DNA from: an uncultured Prevotellaceae bacterium
GTDB taxonomy: Bacteria; Bacteroidota; Bacteroidia; Bacteroidales; Bacteroidaceae
NCBI GenBank assembly: GCA_902771155.1
Contig: CACXVS010000003.1
Span: 62,001-126,000 of the forward strand
Length of the DNA: 64,000 nucleotides
Reading direction: 5' to 3'
How positions within the stretch are numbered: position 1 is the stretch's first letter; each line of letters opens with the position of its first letter. The position numbers and the translations under genes were made by a program. Positions 25,638-35,076 of the stretch are shown here, one piece after another. The notes beneath the pieces are model-generated. The model worked only from the letters and a program-made list of their open reading frames with translations. It ran no database searches and was not told the origin of the DNA.

Positions 25638-26645
25638 TCACTCACGTACTTCCCAAATATCGTTGGTCTCGAGTAATTCGGTAAAGTTGTGATATTTCTT
25701 CTGAGAGCTGACCTCTGCAAGTTGAGCATGAACGGCATCGTTGTAGGTGGGTGCCTCCACGTCGCGAATGACACCAAGGGCGATGGGGAATCCGTCCTCA
25801 GGGGTCATCATAGCGAGCTTCAGCTGCAAGGTGTTGTCCTCGCAGTGGGCATCGTGAACGAGTACGTCATCGATGGTGTAACCGTCTTTGCCAATCTCGA
25901 CAACTTTCAGACCGAAGCCCTGCTGTACGAGTCCGAACTCATTGTTCTCGCCGAATACCAGTTTCTCGCCGTGCTTGACGTAGATGGCGTTCTTCTTACG
26001 ACCCTCGTTGTTGTAAACCACATCGTGACAGTGGTCGTTGAAGATCACGCAGTTCTGCAGAACTTCTGTGACACTGGCCCCCTTGTGCTCGTAGGCAGCC
26101 TTCAGAACCTCTACAGTCCCCTTGGCATCGGTGGCCACACAGCGTGCGAAGAAATGACCGCGTGCACCGAAACAGAGCTCGGCAGGACGGAAGGGGTCCT
26201 CTACGGTGCCGTAAGGACTTGACTTAGACACGAAGCCACGAGGTGAGGTAGGAGAGTACTGACCCTTGGTCAATCCGTAAATGCGGTTGTTGAGCAGAAT
26301 CATATTGAGGTCGATATTACGACGGTTGGCATGGATAAAGTGGTTACCGCCGATAGCCAGACCATCGCCATCACCTGATACCTGCCATACGGTAAGGTCA
26401 GGGTTAGCAACCTTTGCACCTGTAGCGATGGCAGCAGCACGACCATGGATGGTGTTCATACCATAGGTAGCCATGTAGTGAGGCAGACGGCTTGAACAGC
26501 CGATACCGCTGATGACTGCTACGTTCTCAGGAGCTACGCCGATTTCGGCCATAGCTTTATGGAGTGAAGCCAGGAAGAAGTGGTCGCCGCAACCAGGGCA
26601 CCAACGAGGCTGGCCTTTCTTGAAATCTTGTGCTGTATATTCCAT
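25638..26645 (-). CDS. korB: 2-oxoacid:ferredoxin oxidoreductase, beta (TPP-binding) subunit
   Basis: With KorA it catalyses reversible oxidative decarboxylation of a 2-oxoacid (probably 2-oxoglutarate) to acyl-CoA with ferredoxin as electron acceptor. The 335-residue protein begins MEYTAQDF; this start (26645) is chosen over an upstream ATG because it gives the family's usual N terminus followed by RWCPGCGDH. The TPP-binding GDGDGLAIGGNH and NNRIYGLTKGQ are present. It is separated from korA by a 78-bp repeat-rich spacer and is followed by a terminator hairpin. Confidence 0.92.
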   Translation of the reverse strand: MEYTAQDFKKGQPRWCPGCGDHFFLASLHKAMAEIGVAPENVAVISGIGCSSRLPHYMATYGMNTIHGRAAAIATGAKVANPDLTVWQVSGDGDGLAIGGNHFIHANRRNIDLNMILLNNRIYGLTKGQYSPTSPRGFVSKSSPYGTVEDPFRPAELCFGARGHFFARCVATDAKGTVEVLKAAYEHKGASVTEVLQNCVIFNDHCHDVVYNNEGRKKNAIYVKHGEKLVFGENNEFGLVQQGFGLKVVEIGKDGYTIDDVLVHDAHCEDNTLQLKLAMMTPEDGFPIALGVIRDVEAPTYNDAVHAQLAEVSSQKKYHNFTELLETNDIWEVRE

Positions 26646-26660
26646 AATTATCTTTCTTTT

Positions 26661-26725
26661 TTCAACACAGAGGTACAAAGTCACAGAGATTTTCAATAAC
26701 TCTGTATCTCTGTATCTCTGTGTTT
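26661..26725. repeat. CTCTGT-type repeats forming an imperfect hairpin between korA and korB
   Basis: The spacer starts with AACACAGAG near 26661 and ends with CTCTGTGTT near 26725; inside are CACAGAGAT and three tandem tctctgta-type units. The two sides pair as an imperfect long hairpin. CTCTGTG/CACAGAG words of this kind occur as dispersed intergenic repeats in unrelated bacteria. Confidence 0.7.
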
Positions 26726-28571
26726 ATTTTTTAATTATCTCTTCGAATGCGTTGACTAACTCTTCTACCACGAAAGGCTGACCCTTCACCTGGTTGAATT
26801 GTGCAGGTACAAAGTTATCGACCTTCATGCGAAGGTAAGCTGCGAGCTGACCCATGTTCTGTTCAGCCACCACCACCTTATTATATTTAGAGAGCACCTC
26901 GGCAGTGTTCTTGGGCAGTGGGTTCAGATACTTGAAGTGGGTCTGGGCCACTTTGTAACCTTTGGCGCGGAGCTCGTCCATAGCAGAGTGCAGATGACCG
27001 TAGGTAGAGCCAAAGCCTACAATCAGCAGGTCGGCATTCTCTACATCGCCTTCGATTTCGAGATCAGGCACCTGGATATTGGCAATCTTCTGCTGGCGCA
27101 GACGTGTCATCAGGTCGTGGTTCTCAGGATTGGTTGAAATGGCACCTGTGTTGGAGTCCTTCTCCAGACCACCCAGGATATGAGCAAAACCTTCACGACC
27201 GGGAACTGCCCAGTAGCGAGTACCATTCTCAGCGCGCATATATGGCGTCCACTTACCCTTCAGTTCCTCGGGGACATAGGGAGGATTAATGGCATCGAGC
27301 TTGGCAATCTCGGGAAGCTTAAAGGCTCCGGAGCCATTGGCAATGAACGCATCAGTAAGCAGCACAACAGGAGTCATGTGCTCGAGGGCAATCTTGCAAG
27401 CCTGATAAGCGGCGTCGAAACAGTCGGTAGGACTGGTGGCAGCCATCACAGGCATAGGACTCTCGCCATTACGGCCAAACAGGGCCTGCAGAAGGTCTGT
27501 CTGCTCCGACTTCGTAGGAAGACCTGTAGCAGGACCGCCACGCTGTACGTCGAGTACCACTAGCGGTAACTCCATAATCACAGCGAGGTTCATGGCCTCA
27601 CTCTTCAGACAGATACCAGGGCCGGAAGTAGAGGTGACACCCAGAGCGCCTGCAAACGAAGCACCCAGAGCAGAGGCACAGCCAGAGATCTCATCCTCGC
27701 ACTGGACGGTGATGACACCACATGACTTATGCTTTGACAGCTCATGCAGGACATCGGTAGCAGGGGTGATGGGATAAGAACCCAGGTAGAGACGAAGACC
27801 AGCCTTCTCGGCAGCTGCAATGAAGCCGTAGGCAGTAGCCTTGTTACCAGTGATGTCCATATAGCGTCCAGGCTCCTTCTCTTTCGACTCCACGCGATAG
27901 ACGTTTACCGTCGAAGAGTGAGTGTTGTGTCCGTAATCCCAACCGGCCTGAATCACCTTGATGTTGGCCTCGGCAATGGCGGGTTTCTTGGCAAACTTCT
28001 CTTTCAGGAAATTGGCTACGAGGTTCAGATCGCGATCGAAGAGCCAGCATACGAGTCCGAGTGCGAACATGTTACGGCACTTCATCATGGCTTTCATGTC
28101 CATGCCTGTATCTGTCAGACAGTCCTTCACCATCGTGGTGAGGGGGCACTGGATTACACGATCCGGATCAATATTCATCTCGCCCAGATAGTCTTCTGTC
28201 TTAAACTGGGCCTTCTCCAGATCCTTCGGACCGAACGAGTCGGTGTCGATGATAATCGTAGCGCCCGGCTTAGCATAACGATACTGCGTCTTCAGTGCAG
28301 CAGCATTCATGGCCACCAGTACATCGCACTTGTCGCCAGGGGTATAGACCTTGCCGGCACCGATGTGCACCTGGAAACCTGAGACACCCGTCAGCGAACC
28401 TTGCGGGGCGCGGATGTCTGCGGGATAGTCTGGGAATGTCGATATGCCGTTACCAACGGTGGCACTAACCGTAGAGAAGATGTTACCGGCCAGCTGCATG
28501 CCGTCTCCGGAGTCACCTGAGAAGCGGACAACGACCTGTTCCAGCTCCTTCACTTCTAATTTCTCTGCCAT
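26724..28571 (-). CDS. korA: 2-oxoacid:ferredoxin oxidoreductase, fused gamma-alpha subunit
   Basis: The 615-residue partner of KorB. The N-terminal ~190 residues are the gamma domain (VVRFSGDSGDGMQLAGNIF, ADIRAPQGSLTGVSGFQ), joined to the alpha pyrimidine-binding and transketolase-C-like domains (LYLGSYPITPATDVLHELSK, LVVLDVQRGGPATGLPTKSE split in the protein order). The gamma-alpha fusion is normal in anaerobes for 2-oxoglutarate-type enzymes. A consensus promoter (28612-28643, minus strand) precedes it and korB follows. The enzyme feeds the reductive or oxidative branches of an incomplete TCA cycle. Confidence 0.93.
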   Translation of the reverse strand: MAEKLEVKELEQVVVRFSGDSGDGMQLAGNIFSTVSATVGNGISTFPDYPADIRAPQGSLTGVSGFQVHIGAGKVYTPGDKCDVLVAMNAAALKTQYRYAKPGATIIIDTDSFGPKDLEKAQFKTEDYLGEMNIDPDRVIQCPLTTMVKDCLTDTGMDMKAMMKCRNMFALGLVCWLFDRDLNLVANFLKEKFAKKPAIAEANIKVIQAGWDYGHNTHSSTVNVYRVESKEKEPGRYMDITGNKATAYGFIAAAEKAGLRLYLGSYPITPATDVLHELSKHKSCGVITVQCEDEISGCASALGASFAGALGVTSTSGPGICLKSEAMNLAVIMELPLVVLDVQRGGPATGLPTKSEQTDLLQALFGRNGESPMPVMAATSPTDCFDAAYQACKIALEHMTPVVLLTDAFIANGSGAFKLPEIAKLDAINPPYVPEELKGKWTPYMRAENGTRYWAVPGREGFAHILGGLEKDSNTGAISTNPENHDLMTRLRQQKIANIQVPDLEIEGDVENADLLIVGFGSTYGHLHSAMDELRAKGYKVAQTHFKYLNPLPKNTAEVLSKYNKVVVAEQNMGQLAAYLRMKVDNFVPAQFNQVKGQPFVVEELVNAFEEIIKK

Positions 28572-28611
28572 AATGATATTGGTTTATTACTAACTTTCTC
28601 TTAAACGGCTG

Positions 28612-28643
28612 CAAAATTATTCATTTTTAGCGAAAGAACCAAA
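28612..28643 (-). promoter_or_regulatory. Bacteroidetes-type promoter of korAB
   Basis: On the minus strand TTTG (28640-28643), a 20-nt spacer and TAATTTTG (28612-28619) match the consensus; the korA start lies 40 bp downstream. Confidence 0.8.
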
Positions 28644-28833
28644 AGAATAAGCAGAAAAAATGCATATATGTAGTTATTTTGTGATAAATATGCAGATTTC
28701 CATAGGCGATTGGTATTTGCTCGACGAGCGCCGTCTGCAGTCGTGAACCATTCATAAATCAATACTCACATGCGCGTATAAATAGGTATGCGGGCGAGGC
28801 GGGCATTTTGGCTAACTCGCCAACGCTCAATAG

Positions 28834-28949
28834 TTTGCAACGGACTTGAAAATTTTGTATCTTTGCACCGTCGGCCTTAAGACGCAGATTTTGCGGGATC
28901 CCGATGTAGAACTATTTTCAAGGGGGCGGAGAACTTTCTACATCGGGAT
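28834..28949 (+). ncRNA. Orphan consensus promoter followed by a 13-bp inverted repeat; possible small RNA
   Basis: TTTG (28834-28837), 20 nt and TATCTTTG (28858-28865) form a full plus-strand promoter, but no plus-strand gene follows; the next gene is convergent and ends at 29037. Shortly after comes ATCCCGATGTAGA (28898-28910) and its perfect complement TCTACATCGGGAT (28937-28949) around a 26-nt loop. No credible ORF was found between 28870 and 29036. A small structured RNA is the best reading; a decayed mobile-element end is the alternative. Confidence 0.4.
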
Positions 28950-29036
28950 GTAGTAAAAAGCGCTTCTGGTCGCCCAAACGAGAGCGAGGTAATAAATACC
29001 GACAAACAGAAAATGCTCACATGTGGGCAGATGCTC

Positions 29037-30698
29037 TCAGTATTTGAATGAGCTGCCACCAAGGAACTCGCGGAGGAGTGAAGTGGGCGGAATCTGCGTC
29101 TCGGGGATGGGCTTGATGTAGCGCAGGAATTTCAACAGACGGTAAGCCTCAGCGTGTTCAGGGCAGTTTTCCGGTACAGCCTCGAGCAAGGGTTCTGCCT
29201 GACTCTTGATGACGGCCAGTTCGAAGAGCATAGCGGTGTTGAACATGGCATCGGCATTCTCTTGGAAGGGGAATATCCACTTGTTCTCGCCGGCACGCAC
29301 ACTGGGCCACCGGCGAATCGTCTCTTGTGCTGTGACAGCACGATACTTGTGGTCGCGGATGATGCGGCGCAGCAAGCGGTTGTCGGTAGTGGGGATATAG
29401 TTGTGGTTGTCGAGCAAAACGGTGGTCAGGGCCGAGGCATACACACGGAAGATCTGCTCGTTGGGAATCTGAGCGGTGAGTTCCGGGTTCAGGGCATGGA
29501 TACCTTCTACAACGAGGATCTCATTCTCACCAAGGCGGAGCCGCCTGCCACTCTTTTGACTGGTGCCTGTCGGGAAATCGTAACGTGGCAGTTCTACCTC
29601 CTCACCCCGGAACAGGGCCGACAATTGTTCGTTGAATAGTGGAAGGTTCAAGGCGTGAAGGTTCTCGAAGTCGTAGTCGCCTTTTTCATCGAGTGGTGTC
29701 TTCTCACGATCCAGGAAGTAATCATCGAGTGAGATGCCGATGGGCTTGATGGCGTTGACGGCTAACTGCACACTGAGTCGTTTACATGTCGTGGTCTTTC
29801 CACTGGACGATGGTCCGGCAATCAGTACAAGCTTGATGCCCTTACGCTGGGCTATTTCGTCGGCAATCTTTGCGATTTTCTTCTCTTGAAGCGCCTCTGA
29901 GACCATAATCAATTGGGGAGAGTATCCCATACTGCTGACTTCGTTCAGGTCGCCAATGGTACGTAGTCCGAGGATATCCTGCCACTGGTGATGCTCTTTG
30001 AAGATGCTGAACATCTTGTCCTGATGTGTCATCTCTCCAAGTTCTTCGGGATGCTCACGTGAGGGCAGGCGCAGGAGCAATCCGTCGAAGTACTTCTCTA
30101 GTCCGAAGAGGTAGAGCTGCGAAGTGTTTGTCAGCAGCGAACCGTAATAATAATCAACATAACCGTCGATATCGTAGTAGGTGGTATATAGACGGCCTGT
30201 ACTCTTCAGCAGTTTCACCTTCGAGCGGTTGTGCAGGCTGTCGAACATGGCTATGGCCTCCTCTGTCGTGGTTTCATGGCGATGGATGGGCAGTGCCGCA
30301 TCGATAATCTCCTGCATACGGCGACGGATGGCTCCTGCATCGTCGAGTGTCACAGGACGCCCAATGTTCAGGTTGACATAATAGCCGTTGCTGACGGGGA
30401 TGTCGATGGCTACCTTACAGGAATCGTAGAGGTCGTGCACGGCCTTGCAGAGCACAAAGAACAGCGTACGTGTGTAAGCACGGGAACCACTTGCTGTGGT
30501 GATGTCGAGAAATTCTATTTCCTTCTGCTTGTAGATGCGGAAGTGCATACCCTCGACCTTGTTGTTTACAAGGGCAGAGACAGGGCCGTGTCTCAGCTCA
30601 AGACCTGTCAACTTATAGACTTCCTCAAGAGTTGCCCCCACTGGCACCTCGATCTTCTTGCCATTATTCTTACATACAATTTCAATCGTCTGTTCCAT
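29037..30698 (-). CDS. TGS-domain uridine kinase-like protein
   Basis: A 553-residue cytoplasmic protein that joins a threonyl-tRNA-synthetase-like N terminus to a nucleoside kinase. Residues 1-60 form a TGS domain (VPVGATLEEVYKLTG), followed by a region like the second additional domain of ThrRS (about 65-230). The P-loop kinase is at about 290-490, with GPSSSGKTTT (Lys301) and LDDYFLDREKTPLDEKGDYD resembling uridine kinase. The start at 30698 gives MEQTIEIV; the upstream ATG would overlap the -7 element TATCTTTG (minus strand, 30732-30739). The family is conserved in Bacteroidetes and Firmicutes; its substrate is not settled to my knowledge. It is divergent from the Na/Pi symporter gene. 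Confidence 0.85.
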   Translation of the reverse strand: MEQTIEIVCKNNGKKIEVPVGATLEEVYKLTGLELRHGPVSALVNNKVEGMHFRIYKQKEIEFLDITTASGSRAYTRTLFFVLCKAVHDLYDSCKVAIDIPVSNGYYVNLNIGRPVTLDDAGAIRRRMQEIIDAALPIHRHETTTEEAIAMFDSLHNRSKVKLLKSTGRLYTTYYDIDGYVDYYYGSLLTNTSQLYLFGLEKYFDGLLLRLPSREHPEELGEMTHQDKMFSIFKEHHQWQDILGLRTIGDLNEVSSMGYSPQLIMVSEALQEKKIAKIADEIAQRKGIKLVLIAGPSSSGKTTTCKRLSVQLAVNAIKPIGISLDDYFLDREKTPLDEKGDYDFENLHALNLPLFNEQLSALFRGEEVELPRYDFPTGTSQKSGRRLRLGENEILVVEGIHALNPELTAQIPNEQIFRVYASALTTVLLDNHNYIPTTDNRLLRRIIRDHKYRAVTAQETIRRWPSVRAGENKWIFPFQENADAMFNTAMLFELAVIKSQAEPLLEAVPENCPEHAEAYRLLKFLRYIKPIPETQIPPTSLLREFLGGSSFKY

Positions 30699-30731
30699 AA
30701 TTGTTTTTGATGTTTTAGGTGAATTTTGATG

Positions 30732-30789
30732 CAAAGATAACATTTTTCTTCGTTCTTACCCTCTCTTTTCATTTTTTTTTGTAACTTTG
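30732..30789. promoter_or_regulatory. Divergent -7 elements between the kinase and the Na/Pi symporter genes
   Basis: TATCTTTG on the minus strand (30732-30739) serves the kinase-like gene and TAACTTTG on the plus strand (30782-30789) serves the symporter gene, each about 31-34 bp from its start codon. The T-tract between them leaves no obvious -33 TTTG. Confidence 0.55.
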
Positions 30790-30819
30790 TAGCCAAAATT
30801 TCACCAAAAAGAATTCTTT

Positions 30820-32550
30820 ATGCTGGTATTATTCAAACTTCTTGGCTCACTTGCACTTCTCATGTTTGGTATGAAGTCTATGAGTGAGGCCCTGCAGAAG
30901 ATGGCGGGACCCCAGTTGCGACACGTCCTTGGCGCCATGACCACCAATCGTTTTACGGGTATGCTTACAGGTATGCTGGTAACGGCTTCGGTACAATCAT
31001 CAACAGCTACAACCGTGATGACTGTTTCGTTTGTCAATGCTGGTTTGTTAACGCTGGCTCAGGCCATCTCTGTCATCATGGGTGCCAACATCGGTACAAC
31101 ACTGACAGCGTGGATCATGTCGGCAGGTATGTCGTTCGATATCACCAGTGCCATCTATCCTGCGTTCTTCCTGGGTATTATCCTGATATATCTGAAGAAA
31201 TATCGCTATATTGGTGATTTCCTCTTTGGCTTGTCGTTCCTGCTGTTAGGTTTGGGAACTCTTCGTATGACGGGTACAGAGATGCATTTGGGCGAGAACC
31301 AGGCTGTGCTTGACTTCTTTGCCTCGTTTGATCCCGACTCGTTCCTGACGACGCTGATATTCCTTTTCCTTGGAGGCGTACTGACTTTCTGCGTACAGTC
31401 TTCTGCCGCTGTGATGGCCATTACGATGATTCTCTGCTCGAGTGGTGCGCTGCCTATCTATCAGGGTATCGCCTTGGTGATGGGTGAGAACATCGGAACC
31501 ACGATTACCTCAAACCTTGCAGCTCTCTCTGCCAATACTCAGGCCCGTAGGGCGGCTTTGGCTCACATGTTTTTCAATGTGTTCGGTGTCGTATGGATCT
31601 TATTCGTGTTCCGTCCGTTCATCGATATGGTATGCGGTTGGGTAGGTTACGACGTGACGATGGTAAAGGAGTCTGTCGAGACGAGTGTTTACCTGGCTAA
31701 TGCCGCTAAGCTGAGTTTTGTACTGGCAGCTTTCCATACTTCCTTCAATGTGGTTAACACATTCATTCTCATTTGGTTTATCCCCCAGATAGAGCGTTTC
31801 GTTTGTTGGGTGATCAAGCCAAAGAAGGTCGATGAGGAAGAGGATTTCCGTCTGCATTTCATTACGGCTGGCTTCATGAAGACTCCAGAACTTTCTGTGT
31901 TGGAAGCCCAGAAAGAGATCCAGGCCTTCTCAGAGCGTATGCATCGTATGTTCGAGATGGTACGCGAATTGCTTATCCTCTCTTCCAGCGCTACCAACAA
32001 GAAGGATAATAAGGCTGGCGATTTCAACAAGCTCTACACTCGTATTGAGAAATATGAGGGCATCTCAGACAATATGGAATTAGAGATAGCCAAATATCTC
32101 GACTCTGTGAGTGATGCCCACCTCAGTGATGAGACAAAGGCCAAGATCCGTGCCATGCTTCGTGAGATCTCCGAACTGGAGAGTATTGGCGATGCCTGTT
32201 ATAATATGGCTCGTACCATCTCGCGAAAGTATAATGCCAAGGAGGATCACTTTATTGAGAAGCAGTACGATCATCTCCACCAGATGATGGAACTGACCGA
32301 CCAGTCGCTTTCTCAGATGAACAAACTGATGTTGGGCCGTAAGGAGACATTCGATGTCAACCGCTCGTTCAATATAGAGCATGAGATCAACAACTACCGC
32401 AACCAGTTGAAGTCGCAGAACATTACCGATGTGAACAACCATGAATACACCTATGCCGTCGGTACGATTTACATGGACCTTATTAATGAGTGCGAGAAAC
32501 TGGGCGACTATGTGGTGAATGTTGTTGAGGCTCGTATGGGTATTAGATAA
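30820..32550 (+). CDS. Na+/phosphate symporter with C-terminal PhoU-like domain
   Basis: A 576-residue inner-membrane phosphate importer. The duplicated Na/Pi-cotransporter motif occurs twice (TASVQSSTATTVM and CVQSSAAVMAITM), each followed by a GANIGTT/GENIGTT motif. About nine membrane segments cover residues 1-340. Residues about 370-560 are a helical PhoU-like domain that probably senses phosphate state. The next gene starts 2 bp after the stop codon, so the two are co-transcribed. Confidence 0.93.
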   Translation: MLVLFKLLGSLALLMFGMKSMSEALQKMAGPQLRHVLGAMTTNRFTGMLTGMLVTASVQSSTATTVMTVSFVNAGLLTLAQAISVIMGANIGTTLTAWIMSAGMSFDITSAIYPAFFLGIILIYLKKYRYIGDFLFGLSFLLLGLGTLRMTGTEMHLGENQAVLDFFASFDPDSFLTTLIFLFLGGVLTFCVQSSAAVMAITMILCSSGALPIYQGIALVMGENIGTTITSNLAALSANTQARRAALAHMFFNVFGVVWILFVFRPFIDMVCGWVGYDVTMVKESVETSVYLANAAKLSFVLAAFHTSFNVVNTFILIWFIPQIERFVCWVIKPKKVDEEEDFRLHFITAGFMKTPELSVLEAQKEIQAFSERMHRMFEMVRELLILSSSATNKKDNKAGDFNKLYTRIEKYEGISDNMELEIAKYLDSVSDAHLSDETKAKIRAMLREISELESIGDACYNMARTISRKYNAKEDHFIEKQYDHLHQMMELTDQSLSQMNKLMLGRKETFDVNRSFNIEHEINNYRNQLKSQNITDVNNHEYTYAVGTIYMDLINECEKLGDYVVNVVEARMGIR

Positions 32551-32552
32551 AA

Positions 32553-35015
32553 ATGAAAAGAATTTTATTTGCTATTATTGCAGGACTTCTGAGCGTTGAA
32601 ACAATTAACGCTCAGATTGTCATTAATGAACTGATGCAGTCGAATGTAGATGGTGTCATCGATGATCTGAATGAATTTCCTGACTCCTGGGTAGAGTTGT
32701 ATAATGCCGGTGATGCGTCGGTAAGCCTGAAGGGCTATCGTCTGGGTATTACCGACAACAGCGATGATGCCTGGAAATTGCCCGATCAGACAATAGCATC
32801 CAAGCAGTGTGTACTCGTATATTGCGACGAGGCCGCTACGAAACTGCATACCGACTTCCGTCTGGAGTCGGGCAAGGGGTGCAACGTGTACCTCTTCAAT
32901 GGATCGGAAGTGGCCGATATGGTAACTGGTTTGCCTAAGCAACCAGCTCCCAACATTGCCTATGGAAGAAAAGACGATGGCGGTGAAGAGTGGGGGTATC
33001 AGGTGAAGCCAACCCCTGGCAAGGCCAATTTCGGAGAGGTAACAGACAACATCCTTGGCGATCCTATCTTCAGTGAGCCAGGAAGGGTTATCACACAAGG
33101 GTCGTCAGTCACGCTCACACTCTCTGTACCCGAGGATTCTCCTCGAAGCACGCTGATCCGTTACACCTTGGACGGCTCCGAGCCCACCAGGAGCAGCAAT
33201 CTTTACATGAATGAGTCCATTGAGCTTACCAGTACCACTGTGGTTCGAGCCAAACTCTTTTGTGATGGCTGGCTCTCGCCCCGTTCTGTCACCCAGAGCT
33301 ATATCCTTTTGCCTCGTGAGATGACACTGCCCGTGCTCAGTATCTCTACTAACGATAACTACTTCAACGATGCCAAGTTCGGCATCTATGTCGAAGGCAA
33401 CTACCAACCAGGTAAGCAGAACTATAAGTTCAATTGGCGTCGCCCAATGAACGTGGAGTTCTTCGATCATCCGGAATCCGAGAGTGTCATCAACCAGCTT
33501 TGCGAGGGGCGTATTATGGGTGGATCGTCTCGCAAATACACGCCGAGGTCTATGATTCTCTATGCCAACAAGCGTTTTGGCACGAAGCACTTCAACTATG
33601 AGTTTTTTCCTGACCAGAAGCCTGGTCTCGATGTACAGAAATCGATCCTTCTGCGTAATTCCGGAGGCGACTGCTACTATCTTTATATGCGTGATGCCAT
33701 CATACAGCGTGTGATGGGTACCTATACCGATCTCGACTGGCAGCCCTGGCGCCCTACCATTATTTATATCAATGGTCAATATAAGGGCATCATCAACATC
33801 CGCGAACGAAGCACCTCTCACTACGTCTGGGCCAATTTCGATAAATTGGAAGACATCGACATGATTGAGAACTGGGAACAGTTGAAGGAAGGCGATATGA
33901 CAAACTTCGAAGCATTCCGGAAGTTCTACAACGAGCGTGGACATACCCGTGAGGAGTATGAGAAGTGGATGGACTGTGTGGAATACATGAATCTGATGAT
34001 CACCCACCTTTTCTTTGGCAACATGGACTTCCCAGGCAACAATAGTGTGATGTGGCGCCCCAGAGTTGAGGGCGGGCGTTGGCGCTTTGTGGCCAAGGAT
34101 GCCGACTGGGGCCTCGGACTCAATCAGGAATACTATCCATCCTTGACCAACAGATGTCCGGCTTATGTCAATGCCATAGACTGGCTCTGCAATTATACGG
34201 TGGGCGACTATTGGGTAAAAGAACCTAAATATACAGTGCTCTTCCGCTATATGATGGAAAACCCCGACCTGAATCGCGAATTTATTGAGCGCTGCAGTAT
34301 CTATATGGGCGACTTCCTTAACGAGAAAGGTGTGCGAGAAATATGGGATCCCATGTACGAGACCATTAAAGCCGAATATCCTTACCACCGTGCCCTCATC
34401 AAGGACACCTGGCTTAACTACGATGCCGAACTGGCTTCGGCACGCCAGTGGATGGCAGAGCGTACTAATTATTTCTATAAGCATCTGGCTAGCACTTACA
34501 GGCAAGGCAGTCCCATTCCTTTGACCATTAACCAGTCTGTGGAAGAGGCGTCTAAGCTGAACCTCCGTTTCAATGGCATTCCATTGAGCAAGGGTGTATT
34601 CGATGGCCAGTTCTTCAGGGATCACATTGTCACCCTCGAGGCCGAGGCGCCAGAAGGTAAGGAGATTAAGGGTTGGCACGTCACCACGAAGAATGATAAT
34701 GGCACGTCAGAGGATTTCTTCGAAGGTGAGTTGTGTGTGTTCACTATGCCTAAATCGAATTCCGTCAACATAGAAATCGAACTGACCGATATCGATGATG
34801 GTGTTATGAACTTTAAGTCGCCTGTCTGGAAATGGCATAAGGACGACGGTCAGGTGGTATTGTCGTCAGTACCTCTTGGCACGAAGGTGCAGCTCTACGA
34901 CATGCGGGGCATCCTTCTCCAGAGTGTTGTCTCTGAAGGTTCTGTGCTCACGCTTCCGCTATCCTCCGGGCAGTTCCATATCTTAAAAGTAGGCGATAAA
35001 ACCATAAAAATCTGA
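32553..35015 (+). CDS. Secreted CotH-kinase-family protein with lamin-tail-like domain and C-terminal sorting-like domain
   Basis: An 820-residue exported protein (signal peptide to INAQ, residue 21). Residues about 22-140 look like a lamin-tail domain (IVINELMQSN). Residues about 165-245 resemble the chitobiase C-terminal Ig-like domain (IRYTLDGSEPTRSS). Residues about 255-640 are a CotH-like kinase fold, with KDADWG (Asp516, Asp518) where the family places a metal-binding DxD. The last ~65 residues (VQLYDMRGILLQ ... KVGDKTIKI) resemble a type IX secretion type-A sorting domain. CotH in Bacillus phosphorylates a spore-coat protein; the target here is unknown. It starts 2 bp after the Na/Pi symporter gene, linking phosphate uptake and a possible extracellular kinase. 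Confidence 0.8.
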   Translation: MKRILFAIIAGLLSVETINAQIVINELMQSNVDGVIDDLNEFPDSWVELYNAGDASVSLKGYRLGITDNSDDAWKLPDQTIASKQCVLVYCDEAATKLHTDFRLESGKGCNVYLFNGSEVADMVTGLPKQPAPNIAYGRKDDGGEEWGYQVKPTPGKANFGEVTDNILGDPIFSEPGRVITQGSSVTLTLSVPEDSPRSTLIRYTLDGSEPTRSSNLYMNESIELTSTTVVRAKLFCDGWLSPRSVTQSYILLPREMTLPVLSISTNDNYFNDAKFGIYVEGNYQPGKQNYKFNWRRPMNVEFFDHPESESVINQLCEGRIMGGSSRKYTPRSMILYANKRFGTKHFNYEFFPDQKPGLDVQKSILLRNSGGDCYYLYMRDAIIQRVMGTYTDLDWQPWRPTIIYINGQYKGIINIRERSTSHYVWANFDKLEDIDMIENWEQLKEGDMTNFEAFRKFYNERGHTREEYEKWMDCVEYMNLMITHLFFGNMDFPGNNSVMWRPRVEGGRWRFVAKDADWGLGLNQEYYPSLTNRCPAYVNAIDWLCNYTVGDYWVKEPKYTVLFRYMMENPDLNREFIERCSIYMGDFLNEKGVREIWDPMYETIKAEYPYHRALIKDTWLNYDAELASARQWMAERTNYFYKHLASTYRQGSPIPLTINQSVEEASKLNLRFNGIPLSKGVFDGQFFRDHIVTLEAEAPEGKEIKGWHVTTKNDNGTSEDFFEGELCVFTMPKSNSVNIEIELTDIDDGVMNFKSPVWKWHKDDGQVVLSSVPLGTKVQLYDMRGILLQSVVSEGSVLTLPLSSGQFHILKVGDKTIKI

Positions 35016-35032
35016 GGAAACTTTAAGAAATA

Positions 35033-35064
35033 TTTGGTTATTTACTCGCTAATTCGTACCTTTG
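35033..35064 (+). promoter_or_regulatory. Bacteroidetes-type promoter of the thiamine uptake operon
   Basis: TTTG (35033-35036), a 20-nt spacer and TACCTTTG (35057-35064) match the consensus; the TPP riboswitch starts about 13 nt downstream. Confidence 0.8.
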
Positions 35065-35076
35065 CACCCGATTATC

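Noticed and set aside
28877..29062. 61-residue open frame on the minus strand below the kinase-like gene
   Set aside because: Low-complexity translation with no family features; it overlaps the inverted repeat and the end of the kinase-like gene.
33105..34679. 524-residue open frame on the minus strand
   Set aside because: It lies wholly opposite the CotH-family gene, which has a signal peptide and family motifs; the antisense product has no recognisable features.
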